The notes beneath the pieces are model-generated. The model made no database searches, was not told the DNA's origin, and worked only from the letters and a program-made list of their open reading frames with translations. Below are positions 16,228 to 26,142 of a stretch of 64,000 nucleotides of DNA, one piece after another; the stretch's first letter is position 1, and each line of letters starts with the position of its first letter. Made by a program: the position numbers and the translations under genes. Source of the DNA: Kocuria tytonis (GTDB lineage: Bacteria; Actinomycetota; Actinomycetes; Actinomycetales; Micrococcaceae); NCBI RefSeq assembly GCF_003226895.2, contig NZ_PNJG02000002.1:372001-436000 (forward strand), in the 5' to 3' direction.

Positions 16228-17160
16228 TTAGTCGAAGAGTTGTCCGACGGCGTGGGCGCTGGAGTGGGTCAGGCGTTTCCGGGAGTGGTCGTAGCGGCGT
16301 GTGGTGCGGGGGTCTGCGTGGCCGAGGGAGTCTTGGAGGTGGTGTAGGGGCACCCCGAGGTCCAGGGCGAGGGTGGCGTGGGTGTGGCGCAGCACGTGCG
16401 AGGACATGGGCTTGGTGATCCCCGCGCGGGTGGCCAAGCGGGTGAGAGTGGTGTGGGCGTTGGTCCTGGCCCAGGGGGCCCCGGTGCGGGTGGTGAAGAT
16501 CAACCGGTCCGCCTCGTGCCCGGTGGCCACCTCGGTGCCCATGATCCCGACGAGTCCGTAGAACGCGGTGGCGGTGTGTTCGGGCAGGGCCACGACGGCT
16601 TTCTTCCCGCCTTTGCGGCGGATGATCAGCCGGTCCCGGAACAGCCCGGCCTCCGTAGCCGTGAGCGCCTCAGTGATCCGCACCCCGGTCGAGAGCAGCA
16701 GGTCGACCAGGGCGTGGGATCGGGGGGAGTCGGCTACTGCGGCGTCGAGCAGGCGCATGGCTTCTCGGCGGCTCAGTGCTGCGGTGGTGGTGTGGTCCTG
16801 GTCCACCGCCGGGCGTGCCACGTACTGGGCGGGGTTTATGGTCACCGCGTCCACGGTGATCGCGTAGGTGTAGAACGCGGAGACCGCGGCCAGCCGGCGG
16901 GCCACGGTGGTGTCCGCGTCTCCAGTTGCCGTGCGAGCCCGGGCGAAGACATCGAGGTGCGCGCGGGTGGCGGCCAGCAGGTCGATGCCGCCGGCGTCGA
17001 GGAACTCACAGAACAGGTGGGCGTCGCGGGTGTAGGAGGCCCGGGTGTTCGGTGAGGGGTAGGAGGCCACCCACGCGCCGAGCAGCCCCGCATGCACCCG
17101 AGCATTGGTGACCTGCGGGTCGCGGACGGTGATCTGGGTGGTCTCAGACATGCCGACCAC
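16228..17160 (-). CDS. tyrosine recombinase / integrase
   Basis: The 310-aa integrase has an N-terminal core-binding SAM-like domain (about 20-110) with NTRASYTRDAHLFCEFL. The catalytic domain contains the expected R in STGVRITEAL, H-x-x-R in SHVLRHTHATL, H in LQDSLGHADPRTTRRYDH and the nucleophile Y in the last motif. All catalytic residues are present, so it can be active. It could integrate or excise the surrounding island or resolve dimers. The attachment site is not identified. The gene ends 15 bp from the ISL3 right end. Confidence 0.88.
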   Translation of the reverse strand: MVGMSETTQITVRDPQVTNARVHAGLLGAWVASYPSPNTRASYTRDAHLFCEFLDAGGIDLLAATRAHLDVFARARTATGDADTTVARRLAAVSAFYTYAITVDAVTINPAQYVARPAVDQDHTTTAALSRREAMRLLDAAVADSPRSHALVDLLLSTGVRITEALTATEAGLFRDRLIIRRKGGKKAVVALPEHTATAFYGLVGIMGTEVATGHEADRLIFTTRTGAPWARTNAHTTLTRLATRAGITKPMSSHVLRHTHATLALDLGVPLHHLQDSLGHADPRTTRRYDHSRKRLTHSSAHAVGQLFD

Positions 17161-17175
17161 CCTACCGGCTCACCC

Positions 17176-17199
17176 ATGACATAACGGATATTATGTCAT
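17176..17199 (-). promoter_or_regulatory. palindrome upstream of the integrase
   Basis: ATGACATAA (17176-17184) and TTATGTCAT (17191-17199) are a perfect 9-bp inverted repeat with a 6-bp centre, 15 bp upstream of the integrase start. It is AT-rich in GC-rich surroundings. It may be a repressor operator overlapping the integrase promoter, or a recombinase core site. Confidence 0.5.
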
Positions 17200-17326
17200 G
17201 TTTGAAGGTATTTCGGCGTCTTCGAGACGAACCACCCCTCACCGGCCCCTTGGAAGCACGTCCCCAGATCGCTCGGCACTTGGCGTGCGCCAAGCGCACG
17301 GCCTGGGCGAAAGCCAGGCGGGTCCT

Positions 17327-20146
17327 CTACCGGGTCAGGCGCACATAGGAGTCGAAGAGCAATTCCTGCCGCTCCAGTGCGGTGCGGCATCGGCGGGGCG
17401 CGCCGATGATTTTGTCCATGATGGTGTCGAGCTGGTCATGGGCGCGCACCAGTTCGGGCGTCATGCCCAGCGCCGCGTAATGCCCATCCAATGGCCGGTC
17501 GGGATGCTGAGCCCGAGCATCGAGAATTTTGGTACCAGCAGAGGCCAACGCCGCGCGTTGCTCGTCGGTCAGCGCGGGCATGGGGAAGTTGTTCCAGGTG
17601 ATCGTGCTGGAAAACGACGGGTCAGACTTCATCCGACCGCCCACAGTCTTCATCCAGGTCCAGAACATGGACGAGGAGGCTACGGCGAAAGCAATGCCGT
17701 GCGGGTCCACGGCCCCGTAGACCTTGTTCGAGATGATGACCTCGGGCTCGAAATGGGAGACCGGCAAGTAGTGGCGGTTTTCGCTGCTGACCTCGGGGAT
17801 GCCCACGAAGGGGACGTCGGAAACCAGCCCGAGCTGGCGGAACAGGTGCGGGAACCGGGCCCAGTCCTGCGTGGAAGCAGCCTTGGAGGCCTCACGCATT
17901 GCGGCCACGGCCTGAAGGCGGCGTTTGAGCTCGGGAGAGCGCGCGGGGTCTCCAGGGTTCATATCCCGCAGCCACAAGCACCAGCGCTTGCGGTTGCTCA
18001 GCAGCTCCTTGGACCCGACGTAGGGCCGCACATACGGGGCCATCACAGGATCGGCCATCACCGCGTCGTACTCAGCCGGAGTGATGATGAGGTTTCCACC
18101 GTCGGCCGGTTTCGACCCGTAATCGACCATCGGCAAGTCTGGAGCCAACGGGGTGGTGCGTTTGCCGACCAGGACTTCGGGCCCATCGACGAGATAGGCG
18201 TTGATGGTCTTGACCCCGGAGACCTCGGCCGGGGCGGATCGTACCGTGGCGTAGTCCCACAACCGACGCTTCGTGGCGCGGTCACGGGTGAAGCCGATGA
18301 TGACGCAGTGCACAGCAGCTTTCCCGGGAGCTTCGGAGTCCCACTGGAAGGTGCGGTGGGCGAACTTGATGCGCCATCCGGCCTCGTAGATCGGCTCGAA
18401 CAACCGGGCTGTCTGGTCGCCTTGAGTGCTGGAGTTGGTGGTCACGAACGCCCACTCCCCGTAGCGGTTCTCCAGCAGCCGCAACGTCATTGCGTGCCAA
18501 CTGGTGACGAAGTCCAACCGAGAGAGCTGCTTGGTGCCACCCCAGGCTTGTTGCATCAACGACAGCTGCGCTGCGGTGCGGGTGTGGTCACCCAAAAACG
18601 GTGGGTTGCCGAAGACGTAGGTCTGCCCGGTTGGTTCGGGCAGGGTCTGGGCCCAGTCCAAGGTCAAGGCGTCGTGATGGACGATGTGAGCGGTGATGCG
18701 GATCGGCAGGCGGTTCGGTGCCGCACCGCGGGCTTTGGCCAGGACGAGGTTGGCCTGGTGGTCCACGAGGAACATCGCAGTCTCAGCAATTTTCGCCGGC
18801 CACCAGTTGATCTCGAACCCCCAGAACCGGTCGATGGTCAGCTTCTGCTCGAAGCTCACGTCATACGTCAGGTCCATCGTGCCCCACCGCTTAGTGCGGG
18901 CGACGATCAAATCCGTCTCAATCTCACGCAACCGTGCATAGGCGACGTTCAAGAAGTTCCCCGCCCCACAGGCGGGGTCAAGGTAGAGGTTCGCTGCCAT
19001 CTCGTCCTGGAGCTCATTGAACTCCCGGCGGGTGGCGGACTTCTTGGCGATCAACCGGTCCGCGCGGGTCCGGTACTCGTCCAAGAACAGCGGGCCGATG
19101 GTTTTGAGGATGTTCGCCTCAGAGGTGTAGTGCTCACCGTCCCCACGGCGGGCCTGCTTGGACTTCACCAACTGGAACAGGGCACCGAAGACCGCGGGGG
19201 AGATGTGCGTCCACCTAAACCGGCAAGCCTCAATCAGGGCTTAGCGCATCTCGGCAGTGAGGTACGGCACCGGGGACGAGCCGTCGAAGATGCCGCCGTT
19301 GACGTAGGGGAACTTCGCCAAGGTAGCCGGCACCCGTCGGCGCTGAGACTCGGGAGTGTTCAACAGGTTGAACAGCCCTTGGAGCTGCGGGCCGAGGTTG
19401 TCCGCGGTGGTGTCGGACTCCACCCAGCGGCGGAACAGATCGTCTTCCCACAGCCCGGCGTCATCGCCGTAGAGCAGGAACAGCAGCCGGGTTAACAGCA
19501 CCGAAGCCTCCTGAGCCAAGGCGTCCTCGTCCTCAGGATTAGTCGGGGCTTCATCGCCGACACCCTGATCGGCCTCGTCCCCGACCACTGCCTGCCACAG
19601 CGCAGCCATGCGCGCCGCCGCGTCCAGGGACGCGGCCTTCTCCTCAGCCTTGGTGACGGTCTCCTGTCCGGCCAAGAACATCAGCTGATCGACATGGGCC
19701 GGGGCATCGGCCAAATCGAACTCGACCGTCCAGGGATCATCACCCATCCGCTCCACCCGCAGGTGCGCGAAATCGGTGACCAGCACAAATCTCGGCCATT
19801 CGAAGGAGTTGATCGACCCGCCCGAGAGGTAGTCCAAAGCCTGGCGGTGGGCCTTGCCCAGGTCCTCACCCAGGGACTTGGCTTCACCGATGGCCACACC
19901 CGACCAGAAAAAGTCGATGTACCCGGTGCCCCCGGTGGAAGCCCGGGTGGCGTCTCGTTCGAACAAGTCCATCCGCTCCGGGATCACCCCGAAACAGCGC
20001 AGCAGGGCAGACCAGAACTGCTGCGCGTAGGACCTCTCGGTGTGCGTCTGCCCGTTCGCCCGCCACCCCTCGATACGCTCCGTCCACTCCCGAGCGAACT
20101 TCGTTAGGGCGTCACGTGCGGTTCCACGGTCCATTTGCGTCTGCAT
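17327..20146 (-). pseudogene. MmeI-like type IIL restriction-modification gene split by a nonsense codon
   Basis: Two in-frame pieces form one 939-aa type IIL enzyme (nuclease plus N6-adenine methyltransferase plus target recognition in one chain). The upstream piece (start 20146) has the nuclease motif D78-x9-E88-A-K90 and the helical spacer ending YVNGGIFDG...AEMR. Then comes TAA (19241-19243) where the family has Glu. The frame continues ALIEACRF...ISPAVFGALFQLV and HYTSEANILKTIGPLFLDE, then methyltransferase motif I LDPACGAGNFL, motif IV NPPF, and the recognition domain to 17327. A single G-to-T change explains the break. The nuclease half (301 aa) and methyltransferase half (from an internal TTG/GTG near 19171) might still be made separately. 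The family cuts about 20 bp from its site. Confidence 0.85.
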
Positions 20147-20463
20147 AGATCAAGGCTAATAGCTGCTTCCAGTGCAGACGTGCACCCGCATGAGCGTGGA
20201 GCGCGCCCGGGCATGGGGTCAAGAAGGGGGCATCCATCGAAGCTAAGCGCCGTTCAGCGCGCGGCCGCGTTGCGGTGGTGCACGACCGACCAATCACGCT
20301 CCACCGACTGGGCCTCACCTTTTAGTTATGAATAGCCTTAGCCTTGATCCACCGATGAGCATGCTGGGCTTGGGCCGCAATTAAAGACGGGATGCCCGTC
20401 TGACCGGGAAGAATGGGACTTGTTCAGGGTTCCGTTCCACCGCGATGAGAGGGCATCTCGCAG
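20147..20463. other. gap between the RM gene and the IS1380-like element
   Basis: This 317-bp gap has no supported gene. It must hold the RM promoter and the left end of the IS1380-like element. I could not define the terminal inverted repeat. The only small ORFs are non-conserved and overlap each other antisense. Confidence 0.35.
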
Positions 20464-21887
20464 ATGCAAGTTTCCCACACGCCTGCTGCCGTGTCAGTTT
20501 CCTTCGACGAGCCGAACCTCATCGGGTCCGCCGGGCTGGTGCCGGTGATGGAACTGGCCGCCGAGGCCGGCCTGCACCAGCTGGCCGGAGGTCGGTTGAG
20601 CGTGCCGACCGACAAGGGCGCCAACGCCGGGGCGAAGGTCGCGGCCCTGGTGGCCGGCATGTGCACGGGGGCGGACTCGATCGATGACATGGCCGTACTG
20701 CGCCACGGGGCGATGAAACGGGTGTTCGGCGGCTGCTATGCGCCCTCGACCCTGGGCTCGTTCCTGCGTGAGTTCACCTGCGTGAGTTCACCTGCGGGCA
20801 CGTGCGCCAACTCGACGCGGTCGCCTCCCGGTTCCTGGTGAACCTGGCCGGCCGGGCCCCGATGCTGGGACGCACCGGCGCTGCCGGTGCGGATCCGGGG
20901 TTCGTTTATGTTGATGTGGACGACACGATCATCGAGGTCCACGGCTACCAGAAGCAGGGTTCCGGGTACGGGTACTCCGGGGTCCGTGGGCTCAACGCCC
21001 TGTTGGCCACCGCCAGCACCGAGACCGCGGCCCCGGTGATCCTGGGTCAGCGGCTGCGCCGCGGTTCGGTCGGCTCCCCGCGCGGGGCCTCGAGGCTGGT
21101 CGGGGATTCGCTGGCCATCCTCAAGCGATTGGTGCCGGCGGCCGGCGCCCGGGTGCTGGTCCGGGCCGAATCCGCTTTCTATGGGCATGCCACCGTGGCC
21201 GCCGCGCTCACCGCCGGGGCGGAGGTGACGGTGACCGTGAAGATGGACAAGGCCGTCAAGGCCGCCATCGTCGGCATCGACGAGAAAGCGTGGACCGGCA
21301 TCAGGTACCCGCAGGCGATCTTCGACGAGGACACCGGCACGTGGATCTCCAAGGCGGAGGTGGCCGAGGTCCCCTTCACCGCGTTCACCTCAAGGAAGAA
21401 AACCGAACGGGTCCCCGGTCGACTGGTGGTGCGCCGAATCCCCGAGCTGAACCCCCAGGACACGGACCAGCCGACACTGTTCGACACCCACCGGTTCCAC
21501 GCCTTCTTCACCACCACCGACCCGGAGGTGCTGGACACGGTGACCGCGGACCAGACCCACCGGGGCCACGCGGTCATCGAGCAGGTCAACGCCGATTTGA
21601 AGGACAGCGCCCTGGCCCACCTGCCCTCCGGCCGTTTCGGGGCCAACGGCGCCTGGTTGGTCTGCGCGGTGATGGCCTACAACCTCACCCGCACCGCCGG
21701 GATCCTCGCTGCCGGACCGTTCGCCCGGGCCCGGACCGGGACCATCCGGGCCAGGCTCGTGAATCTGCCAGCCCGGATCGCCTCCAGCGCCCGCAGGATC
21801 CGCATCCGCCTGCCCCAGGCATGGCCCTGGCAACAGGGATTCGAGCGGCTCTTCACCGCCGTCCACCCGCCACCGCAACCGGCATAA
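20464..21887 (+). pseudogene. IS1380-family transposase, broken by a 14-bp tandem duplication
   Basis: The frame from 20464 (QVSHTPAAVSVSFDEPNLIGSAGLVPVMELAAEAGL) shifts near residue 108 and continues in another frame to 21887. The 14 bases at 20767-20780 are repeated exactly at 20781-20794. Removing one copy restores FLREFTCGHVRQLDAVASRFL and a DDE transposase of about 469 aa. Catalytic motifs are FVYVDVDDTIIEVHG (D), VRAESAFYG (E/D region) and VIEQVNADLKDSALAHLPSG (E). The element therefore cannot make its normal transposase. Exact IS ends were not determined. Confidence 0.85.
20767..20794 (+). repeat. 14-bp tandem duplication causing a frameshift
   Basis: CGTGAGTTCACCTG occurs twice head to tail. 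14 is not a multiple of three, so the duplication disrupts the IS1380 transposase. Loss of one unit by slippage or recombination would restore the gene. Confidence 0.9.
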
Positions 21888-22042
21888 CCAACCGACCACC
21901 CGCCGGGCATCGGCACAACCGAAAGAACATCAGTGGAACACCACCGGTAGCGAGGCCGGCCACCACGTCACGCCAAAAAACGGCTCAGTGCCGATCCGGG
22001 ATATCGGCCGCCGGCCCTAACCTGAGTCGGTGGATCGAGGTT

Positions 22043-22057
22043 AAGAGTGAGACTCTT
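22043..22057 (+). promoter_or_regulatory. small palindrome upstream of the copper-storage gene
   Basis: AAGAGT-GAG-ACTCTT is an exact inverted repeat about 95 bp before the DUF326 gene. It may be a regulator site, or part of the IS1380 end. Confidence 0.25.
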
Positions 22058-22150
22058 GAGTCGGCCGCTGACGGAGGCCTACGGTGGAGGGCAGGGCGGG
22101 CTAGCTCCGGCTAGTTCGTCTTCTCGATTGGATCGCCGACGGAGGAAGCC

Positions 22151-22561
22151 GTGACCCATCATGTGAGCTCGATGCTGGAGACCTACCCGAAGGAGCTGGG
22201 GAACATCGACCGGCAGAAGCTGGTCGAGTGCATTGAAGCCTGTTTCGAGTGTGCCCAGACGTGTACGGCCTGCGCGGATGCCTGCCTGGCCGAGGACATG
22301 GTGGCCGAGCTGCGGCAGTGCATCGGTCTGAACGTGGATTGCGCAGACGTCTGCGTGGTCACCGGGGCGGTGCTGTCCCGGCAGACTGGTACCAATGTGG
22401 AGACCACCCGGGCCTTGCTGGAGGCCTGCCGGGTGGCCTGCAAGGCGTGCGGCGATGAGTGCGCTTCCCATGCGGAGATGCATGAGCACTGCAAGGTGTG
22501 CGCGCAGGCGTGCCGGCGGTGCGAGCAGGCCTGCGCCGACCTGCTGGCCTCCGTGGGCTGA
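22151..22561 (+). CDS. four-helix-bundle copper-binding protein (DUF326/Csp-like)
   Basis: The 136-aa protein has the Cys-rich pattern of DUF326 four-helix copper storage proteins. C-x2-C / C-x3-C pairs line each helix: CIEACFECAQTCTACADAC, CIGLNVDCADVC, ACRVACKACGDEC, HCKVCAQACRRCEQAC. Relatives (Csp) line the inside of a helical bundle with cysteines that hold many Cu(I) ions. There is no signal peptide, so it is cytosolic. GTG/ATG choice: ATG 22151 follows GGAGGAAGCC. It is the first gene of the copper block and divergent from the rest. Confidence 0.9.
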   Translation: MTHHVSSMLETYPKELGNIDRQKLVECIEACFECAQTCTACADACLAEDMVAELRQCIGLNVDCADVCVVTGAVLSRQTGTNVETTRALLEACRVACKACGDECASHAEMHEHCKVCAQACRRCEQACADLLASVG

Positions 22562-22761
22562 GTGTTGGCCGGTCTGTCCTGACGAGGCGGGCTCGCTGCA
22601 GGAGGGTCTGAGCGGTTGTCTCCGGCACGGGGGCCTGCCCGACCTTCATGAGGAAGGCAGGGCAGGTCCCCGTGTGCTGTGTCCCGGCCCAGTCCGGTGG
22701 GGTCCGCTGGTCCGAGACCGGGCAGCATCAGCACTATCCGGGCAGGGCCAGCCGGGTAGCA

Positions 22762-23385
22762 TCACTGGGCGGGCTGGATCTCGCTCTCGACGACCCACTT
22801 GTGGTTGGTCATCTCCATGCCGTCGATCACGATATCGACCATGTAGACGGTCTCATCGGTCGAGTCCTCGATCGTCGCCTCGGCCCCCTGCATTCCGGCC
22901 ATGTGATCGGCTTCCAGGACGACCTGGGTGCCTTCCTGCAGGGGCGGCTGACCGGGGTCCTGAAGTTCTTCGTGCACGACCCACCTATGGTCGGTGACGG
23001 GCTCACCACCGGTGGTCGGGGTGTAGGTCACCGAGTAGGTCGTGGTGTCGAAGGCACCGGTGATCGTCGCTTCGGCCCCCTGCATCCCGGGCATATGGTC
23101 TGCGGTCAGGGTCACCGTGGTGCCGACCGGATAGGTGGGGTCGGTGGCAGGCTCGATCCCCTCCGGCGCCGGGCCGCCGTGGGAATCGTGCTGGTGGCCC
23201 ATGCCGCCCATGCCCTCGGAGTGGCTGGGGGTGGTGTCGGTGGGCGAGGCATCTGAAGTCGCGGTGGTCGGTGTCGAGGCGGTGGCGGGCGGCGTGGAGG
23301 TGTTATCCGCGTCTGTGCCGCCGCAGGCGGTCAATGCCAGGGTGGAGGCCAGGGCCAGGCTGGCCAGGGTGGTGGTGCGTTTCAT
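22762..23385 (-). CDS. YdhK-like lipoprotein (DUF1541)
   Basis: The 207-aa lipoprotein has a lipobox LALTAC-G (Cys21) after a signal helix, a Ser/Thr-rich linker, a Met/His-rich stretch (EGMGGMGHQHDSHGG) and two tandem DUF1541 repeats. Each repeat has ADHMPGMQGAEATI or ADHMAGMQGAEATI, then Y-x-V/V-D, then HRWVVHEEL or HKWVVESEI. It is probably anchored outside the membrane. The Met and His content and position directly downstream of the CopB ATPase suggest extracytoplasmic copper binding; no biochemical role is established for the family. Confidence 0.85.
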   Translation of the reverse strand: MKRTTTLASLALASTLALTACGGTDADNTSTPPATASTPTTATSDASPTDTTPSHSEGMGGMGHQHDSHGGPAPEGIEPATDPTYPVGTTVTLTADHMPGMQGAEATITGAFDTTTYSVTYTPTTGGEPVTDHRWVVHEELQDPGQPPLQEGTQVVLEADHMAGMQGAEATIEDSTDETVYMVDIVIDGMEMTNHKWVVESEIQPAQ

Positions 23386-23419
23386 GGTAGTGGTTCTCCT
23401 TCTCGTATCGGGGTCAGAG

Positions 23420-25663
23420 TCAGTGGGTGGCTGCCGGGGCGGCCGACCGTGCTGCCGCGTTCCGGTCTTCGGCGGTGGTGGTGGCCAGGTGGGCCGGGTC
23501 CAGGTCGGTGCGGCGCAGCAGCTGGGCGTTCAGGGCCACGATGATCGTGGACAGTGACATCAAGATTGCGCCGACGGCCGGGGAGAGCACGAACCCGATC
23601 GGGGCGAGCACGCCAGCGGCCAGCGGGACGGCTGCGATGTTGTACCCGGCGGCCCAGACCAAGTTCTGGATCATCTTGCGGTAGCTGGCGTGGGACAGCT
23701 CGATTATCGACAGCACCGCGCGGGGGTCGTTGTCGGCCAGCACGACGCCGGCCGATTCCATGGCCACGTCGGTGCCGGCGCCGATGGCAATGCCGACCTC
23801 GGCCCGGGCCAGGGCGGGGGCGTCGTTGACGCCGTCGCCGACCATGGCCACGCTCAGCCCGCGCTGTTGGAGCTCGGTGACCTTGGTGTCCTTGTCCTGG
23901 GGCAGCACCTCGGCGAAGACCTCGTTGATACCCAGGTCCACGCCTACGGCCTGGGCGACCTGGCGGGCGTCGCCGGTGATCATGGCGACCTTGACCCCGT
24001 GGTGCTGCAGGGCGCGTACGGCGGCCCGGGATTCCGGGCGGACCCGGTCCTCTACGGCCACCGCGCCGATGATCTGCCCGTCTTGGACCACGTGCAGCAC
24101 GCCGGCGCCGCGGTCGGCCCAGGCCTCGGTGGTCTCGGTGATCTCCGTCGGGGTGGCCAAGTCGAACTCGCGCAGCATGTTCGGCCCACCCACCAGCACC
24201 TCGGTCCCGTCCACGGTGGCTTGCACGCCACGACCGGAGGCTGCTCTGAAGCCTGTGCCACGCAGGGGCTGGGCCGAGGCCTCGGGGTGCTCGGTGGCGG
24301 CGGTGACGATGGCCCGGGCCACCGAGTGTTCACTGTCGGCCTCGGCGGCGGCGGCCACCGCCAGCAGCCGACCCTCGGTCACGCCCGGTACCGGGGCGGT
24401 GCCGGCGACGGCGTGGGCACCCTCAGTCAGGGTGCCGGTCTTGTCGAACAGGACCACATCGATGCTGCGCATCTTTTCCAGCGCCAACCGGTCCTTGATC
24501 AGCACCCCGGCCTTCGCGGCACGTTCGGTGGAGATCGCGATGACCAGCGGGATGGCCAGGCCCAGGGCATGCGGGCAGGCGATGACCAGCACGGTGACGG
24601 TCCGGGTCACCGCGTCATCCGGGCTGCCGATAAGCGTCCAGACGATCGCGGTGATGATCCCGGCAGCCAGGGCGAACCAGAACAACAGGGCCGCGGCCCG
24701 GTCGGCCAGGGCCTGGGCGCGGGAGGAGGAGTCTTGCGCGTCGGCGACCATCCGCTGGATCCCGGCCAGGGTGGTGTCCTCACCGGTGGCCTCGATTCGG
24801 ACCCGGACGGTGTTGTCGGTGGCCACGGTCCCGGCGACCACGGTGTCCCCGGGACCGCGGTCCACGGGCTGGGACTCGCCGGTGATCATCGACTCGTCGA
24901 ACTCGGCCGCGCCGTCCACGATTTGCCCGTCGGCCGGGACCCGGGCCCCGGAGCGCACCAGCACGGTGTCACCAACCGTCAGCTCGGCGATGGGCACCGC
25001 GACGGGGGCCCCGCCGTGGTCGGGGATTTTCTCGGCCGTATCGGGCAGCAGCTCGGCCAGGGCGTCCAGCGCGGAGGACGCCGCCCCGAGGGCGCGCATC
25101 TCCATCCAGTGCCCCAGCAACATGATGGTCACCAGCAGGGCCAGCTCCCACCAGAAGTCCAGGTCTAACCCACCGACACCCAAGGTGGTGACCCAGGAGG
25201 CGAGGAAGGCCACGGTGATGGCCATCGCGATCAACAGCATCATCCCCGGCTGACGGGACCGGATCTCCTGGAGCCCGCCTTTGAGGAACGGGGTACCGCC
25301 ATAGACGAAGATGATCGTGCCCAGCACCGGGGCGATCCAGTTCGAACCGGGAAACTCGGGGACGTGGTAGCCCAGCAGGTGGGCGACCATGGGGCTGAAG
25401 ATCACCACCGGGACGCTCAGAATCAACGACCACCAGAACCGGTTCTTGAACATCGCCGTGCTGTGCCCGGCGTGCTCGCCATGGGAGTGGACGTGGTGTT
25501 CTTCGTCCACCGCCGAGTTCACGTGCCCACCCGGCATTGCCTGGCCGTGGGTGGCCGCATTGGCGTGGTCACCGTGGCCTTGGTGGTGGTCTCGGTGGCC
25601 GGCGTGTGGGCCCGCCGGCGGGGCCGGGTGGCCGTGGGGGTGCTCATGTTGCGGGTTGCTCAT
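23420..25663 (-). CDS. copB: copper-exporting P-type ATPase, CopB type
   Basis: The 747-aa P1B ATPase has a long His-rich N-terminus (about 28 His in the first 68 residues) instead of a Cys-type metal domain. Eight membrane helices follow with the intramembrane motif CPH in VLVIACPHALGLAIPL (CopB/P1B-3 subclass), the TGES actuator motif, the DKTGTLTEG phosphorylation site, HP in the nucleotide domain (seen as DSEHSVARAI), and MVGDGVNDAPALARA. It drives Cu(I)/Cu(II) out of the cytoplasm. It is transcribed after the CopZ-like gene and before the YdhK gene on the same strand, with gaps of about 50 and 35 bp, so the three likely form one operon. Confidence 0.93.
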   Translation of the reverse strand: MSNPQHEHPHGHPAPPAGPHAGHRDHHQGHGDHANAATHGQAMPGGHVNSAVDEEHHVHSHGEHAGHSTAMFKNRFWWSLILSVPVVIFSPMVAHLLGYHVPEFPGSNWIAPVLGTIIFVYGGTPFLKGGLQEIRSRQPGMMLLIAMAITVAFLASWVTTLGVGGLDLDFWWELALLVTIMLLGHWMEMRALGAASSALDALAELLPDTAEKIPDHGGAPVAVPIAELTVGDTVLVRSGARVPADGQIVDGAAEFDESMITGESQPVDRGPGDTVVAGTVATDNTVRVRIEATGEDTTLAGIQRMVADAQDSSSRAQALADRAAALLFWFALAAGIITAIVWTLIGSPDDAVTRTVTVLVIACPHALGLAIPLVIAISTERAAKAGVLIKDRLALEKMRSIDVVLFDKTGTLTEGAHAVAGTAPVPGVTEGRLLAVAAAAEADSEHSVARAIVTAATEHPEASAQPLRGTGFRAASGRGVQATVDGTEVLVGGPNMLREFDLATPTEITETTEAWADRGAGVLHVVQDGQIIGAVAVEDRVRPESRAAVRALQHHGVKVAMITGDARQVAQAVGVDLGINEVFAEVLPQDKDTKVTELQQRGLSVAMVGDGVNDAPALARAEVGIAIGAGTDVAMESAGVVLADNDPRAVLSIIELSHASYRKMIQNLVWAAGYNIAAVPLAAGVLAPIGFVLSPAVGAILMSLSTIIVALNAQLLRRTDLDPAHLATTTAEDRNAAARSAAPAATH

Positions 25664-25714
25664 GCTGTCCTTCCCGCTGGAGTGGGTGGTTGATGGTGCG
25701 GGCGTGCTGAACCG

Positions 25715-26074
25715 TTAGGACGGGGCGAGGCTATAGCCGGCGTCTTCGACGGCCGCCCGGACGCTGTCGAAGGGCACAGGTCGGTCACTGGTGACGGTCA
25801 CCGCGCAGACGCTGCCGGGCACCAGCTCGATGCTCGCGGCGTGAACGCCGTCCACCGCTTCCAGGGCCGTAGTCACGGCCCTGGCGCAGTGCCCACAGGT
25901 CATACCCTCCACTCGATATGTGGTTGCCGGAGCCGGGGCCGGTGCTCCAGGCCCGTCTGTTCCAGGGGTGGTCGGGACGGCGGCCGGGATGTCCTGGCCT
26001 GAGCCATCTTGGGTGGAGGCACAGCAGGCACAGCCGGCGGAGGCCATCGGCAATAGAGGGTGGGTCGGGGTCAT
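25715..26074 (-). CDS. copZ: CopZ-like heavy-metal-associated domain protein
   Basis: The 119-aa protein has a C-terminal HMA domain with metal motif GMTCGHC (about 50-56 from the domain start) and fold elements TYRVEG...AVTTALEAVDGV...VTSDRPV...AVEDAGYSL. An N-terminal extension carries GCACCAS, a second Cys cluster, and a Pro/Ala linker. It should carry Cu(I) to the CopB ATPase encoded next. ATG 26074 has an AAAGGA site; the frame is open 40 codons further upstream, but that would run through the CsoR-like operator. Operon head with its own promoter. Confidence 0.85.
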   Translation of the reverse strand: MTPTHPLLPMASAGCACCASTQDGSGQDIPAAVPTTPGTDGPGAPAPAPATTYRVEGMTCGHCARAVTTALEAVDGVHAASIELVPGSVCAVTVTSDRPVPFDSVRAAVEDAGYSLAPS

Positions 26075-26112
26075 GAGTGTTCCTTTCAGAACGAAGACTC
26101 TTCTTTTAGGGT

Positions 26113-26129
26113 ATACCCCCAAGGGGTAT
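26113..26129 (-). promoter_or_regulatory. CsoR-type operator candidate
   Basis: ATACCCC-CAA-GGGGTAT is a perfect 7-bp inverted repeat with G/C tracts bounded by AT, the typical look of CsoR-family copper repressor sites. It lies 39 bp upstream of the copZ start. No csoR gene is found in this window, so the repressor would be encoded elsewhere. Confidence 0.65.
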
Positions 26130-26142
26130 TTTATAAGGAGTG

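Noticed and set aside
17198-19495. 765-aa plus-strand open frame
   Set aside because: It lies antisense to the methyltransferase part of the type IIL gene and has no recognisable domains; a high-GC shadow.
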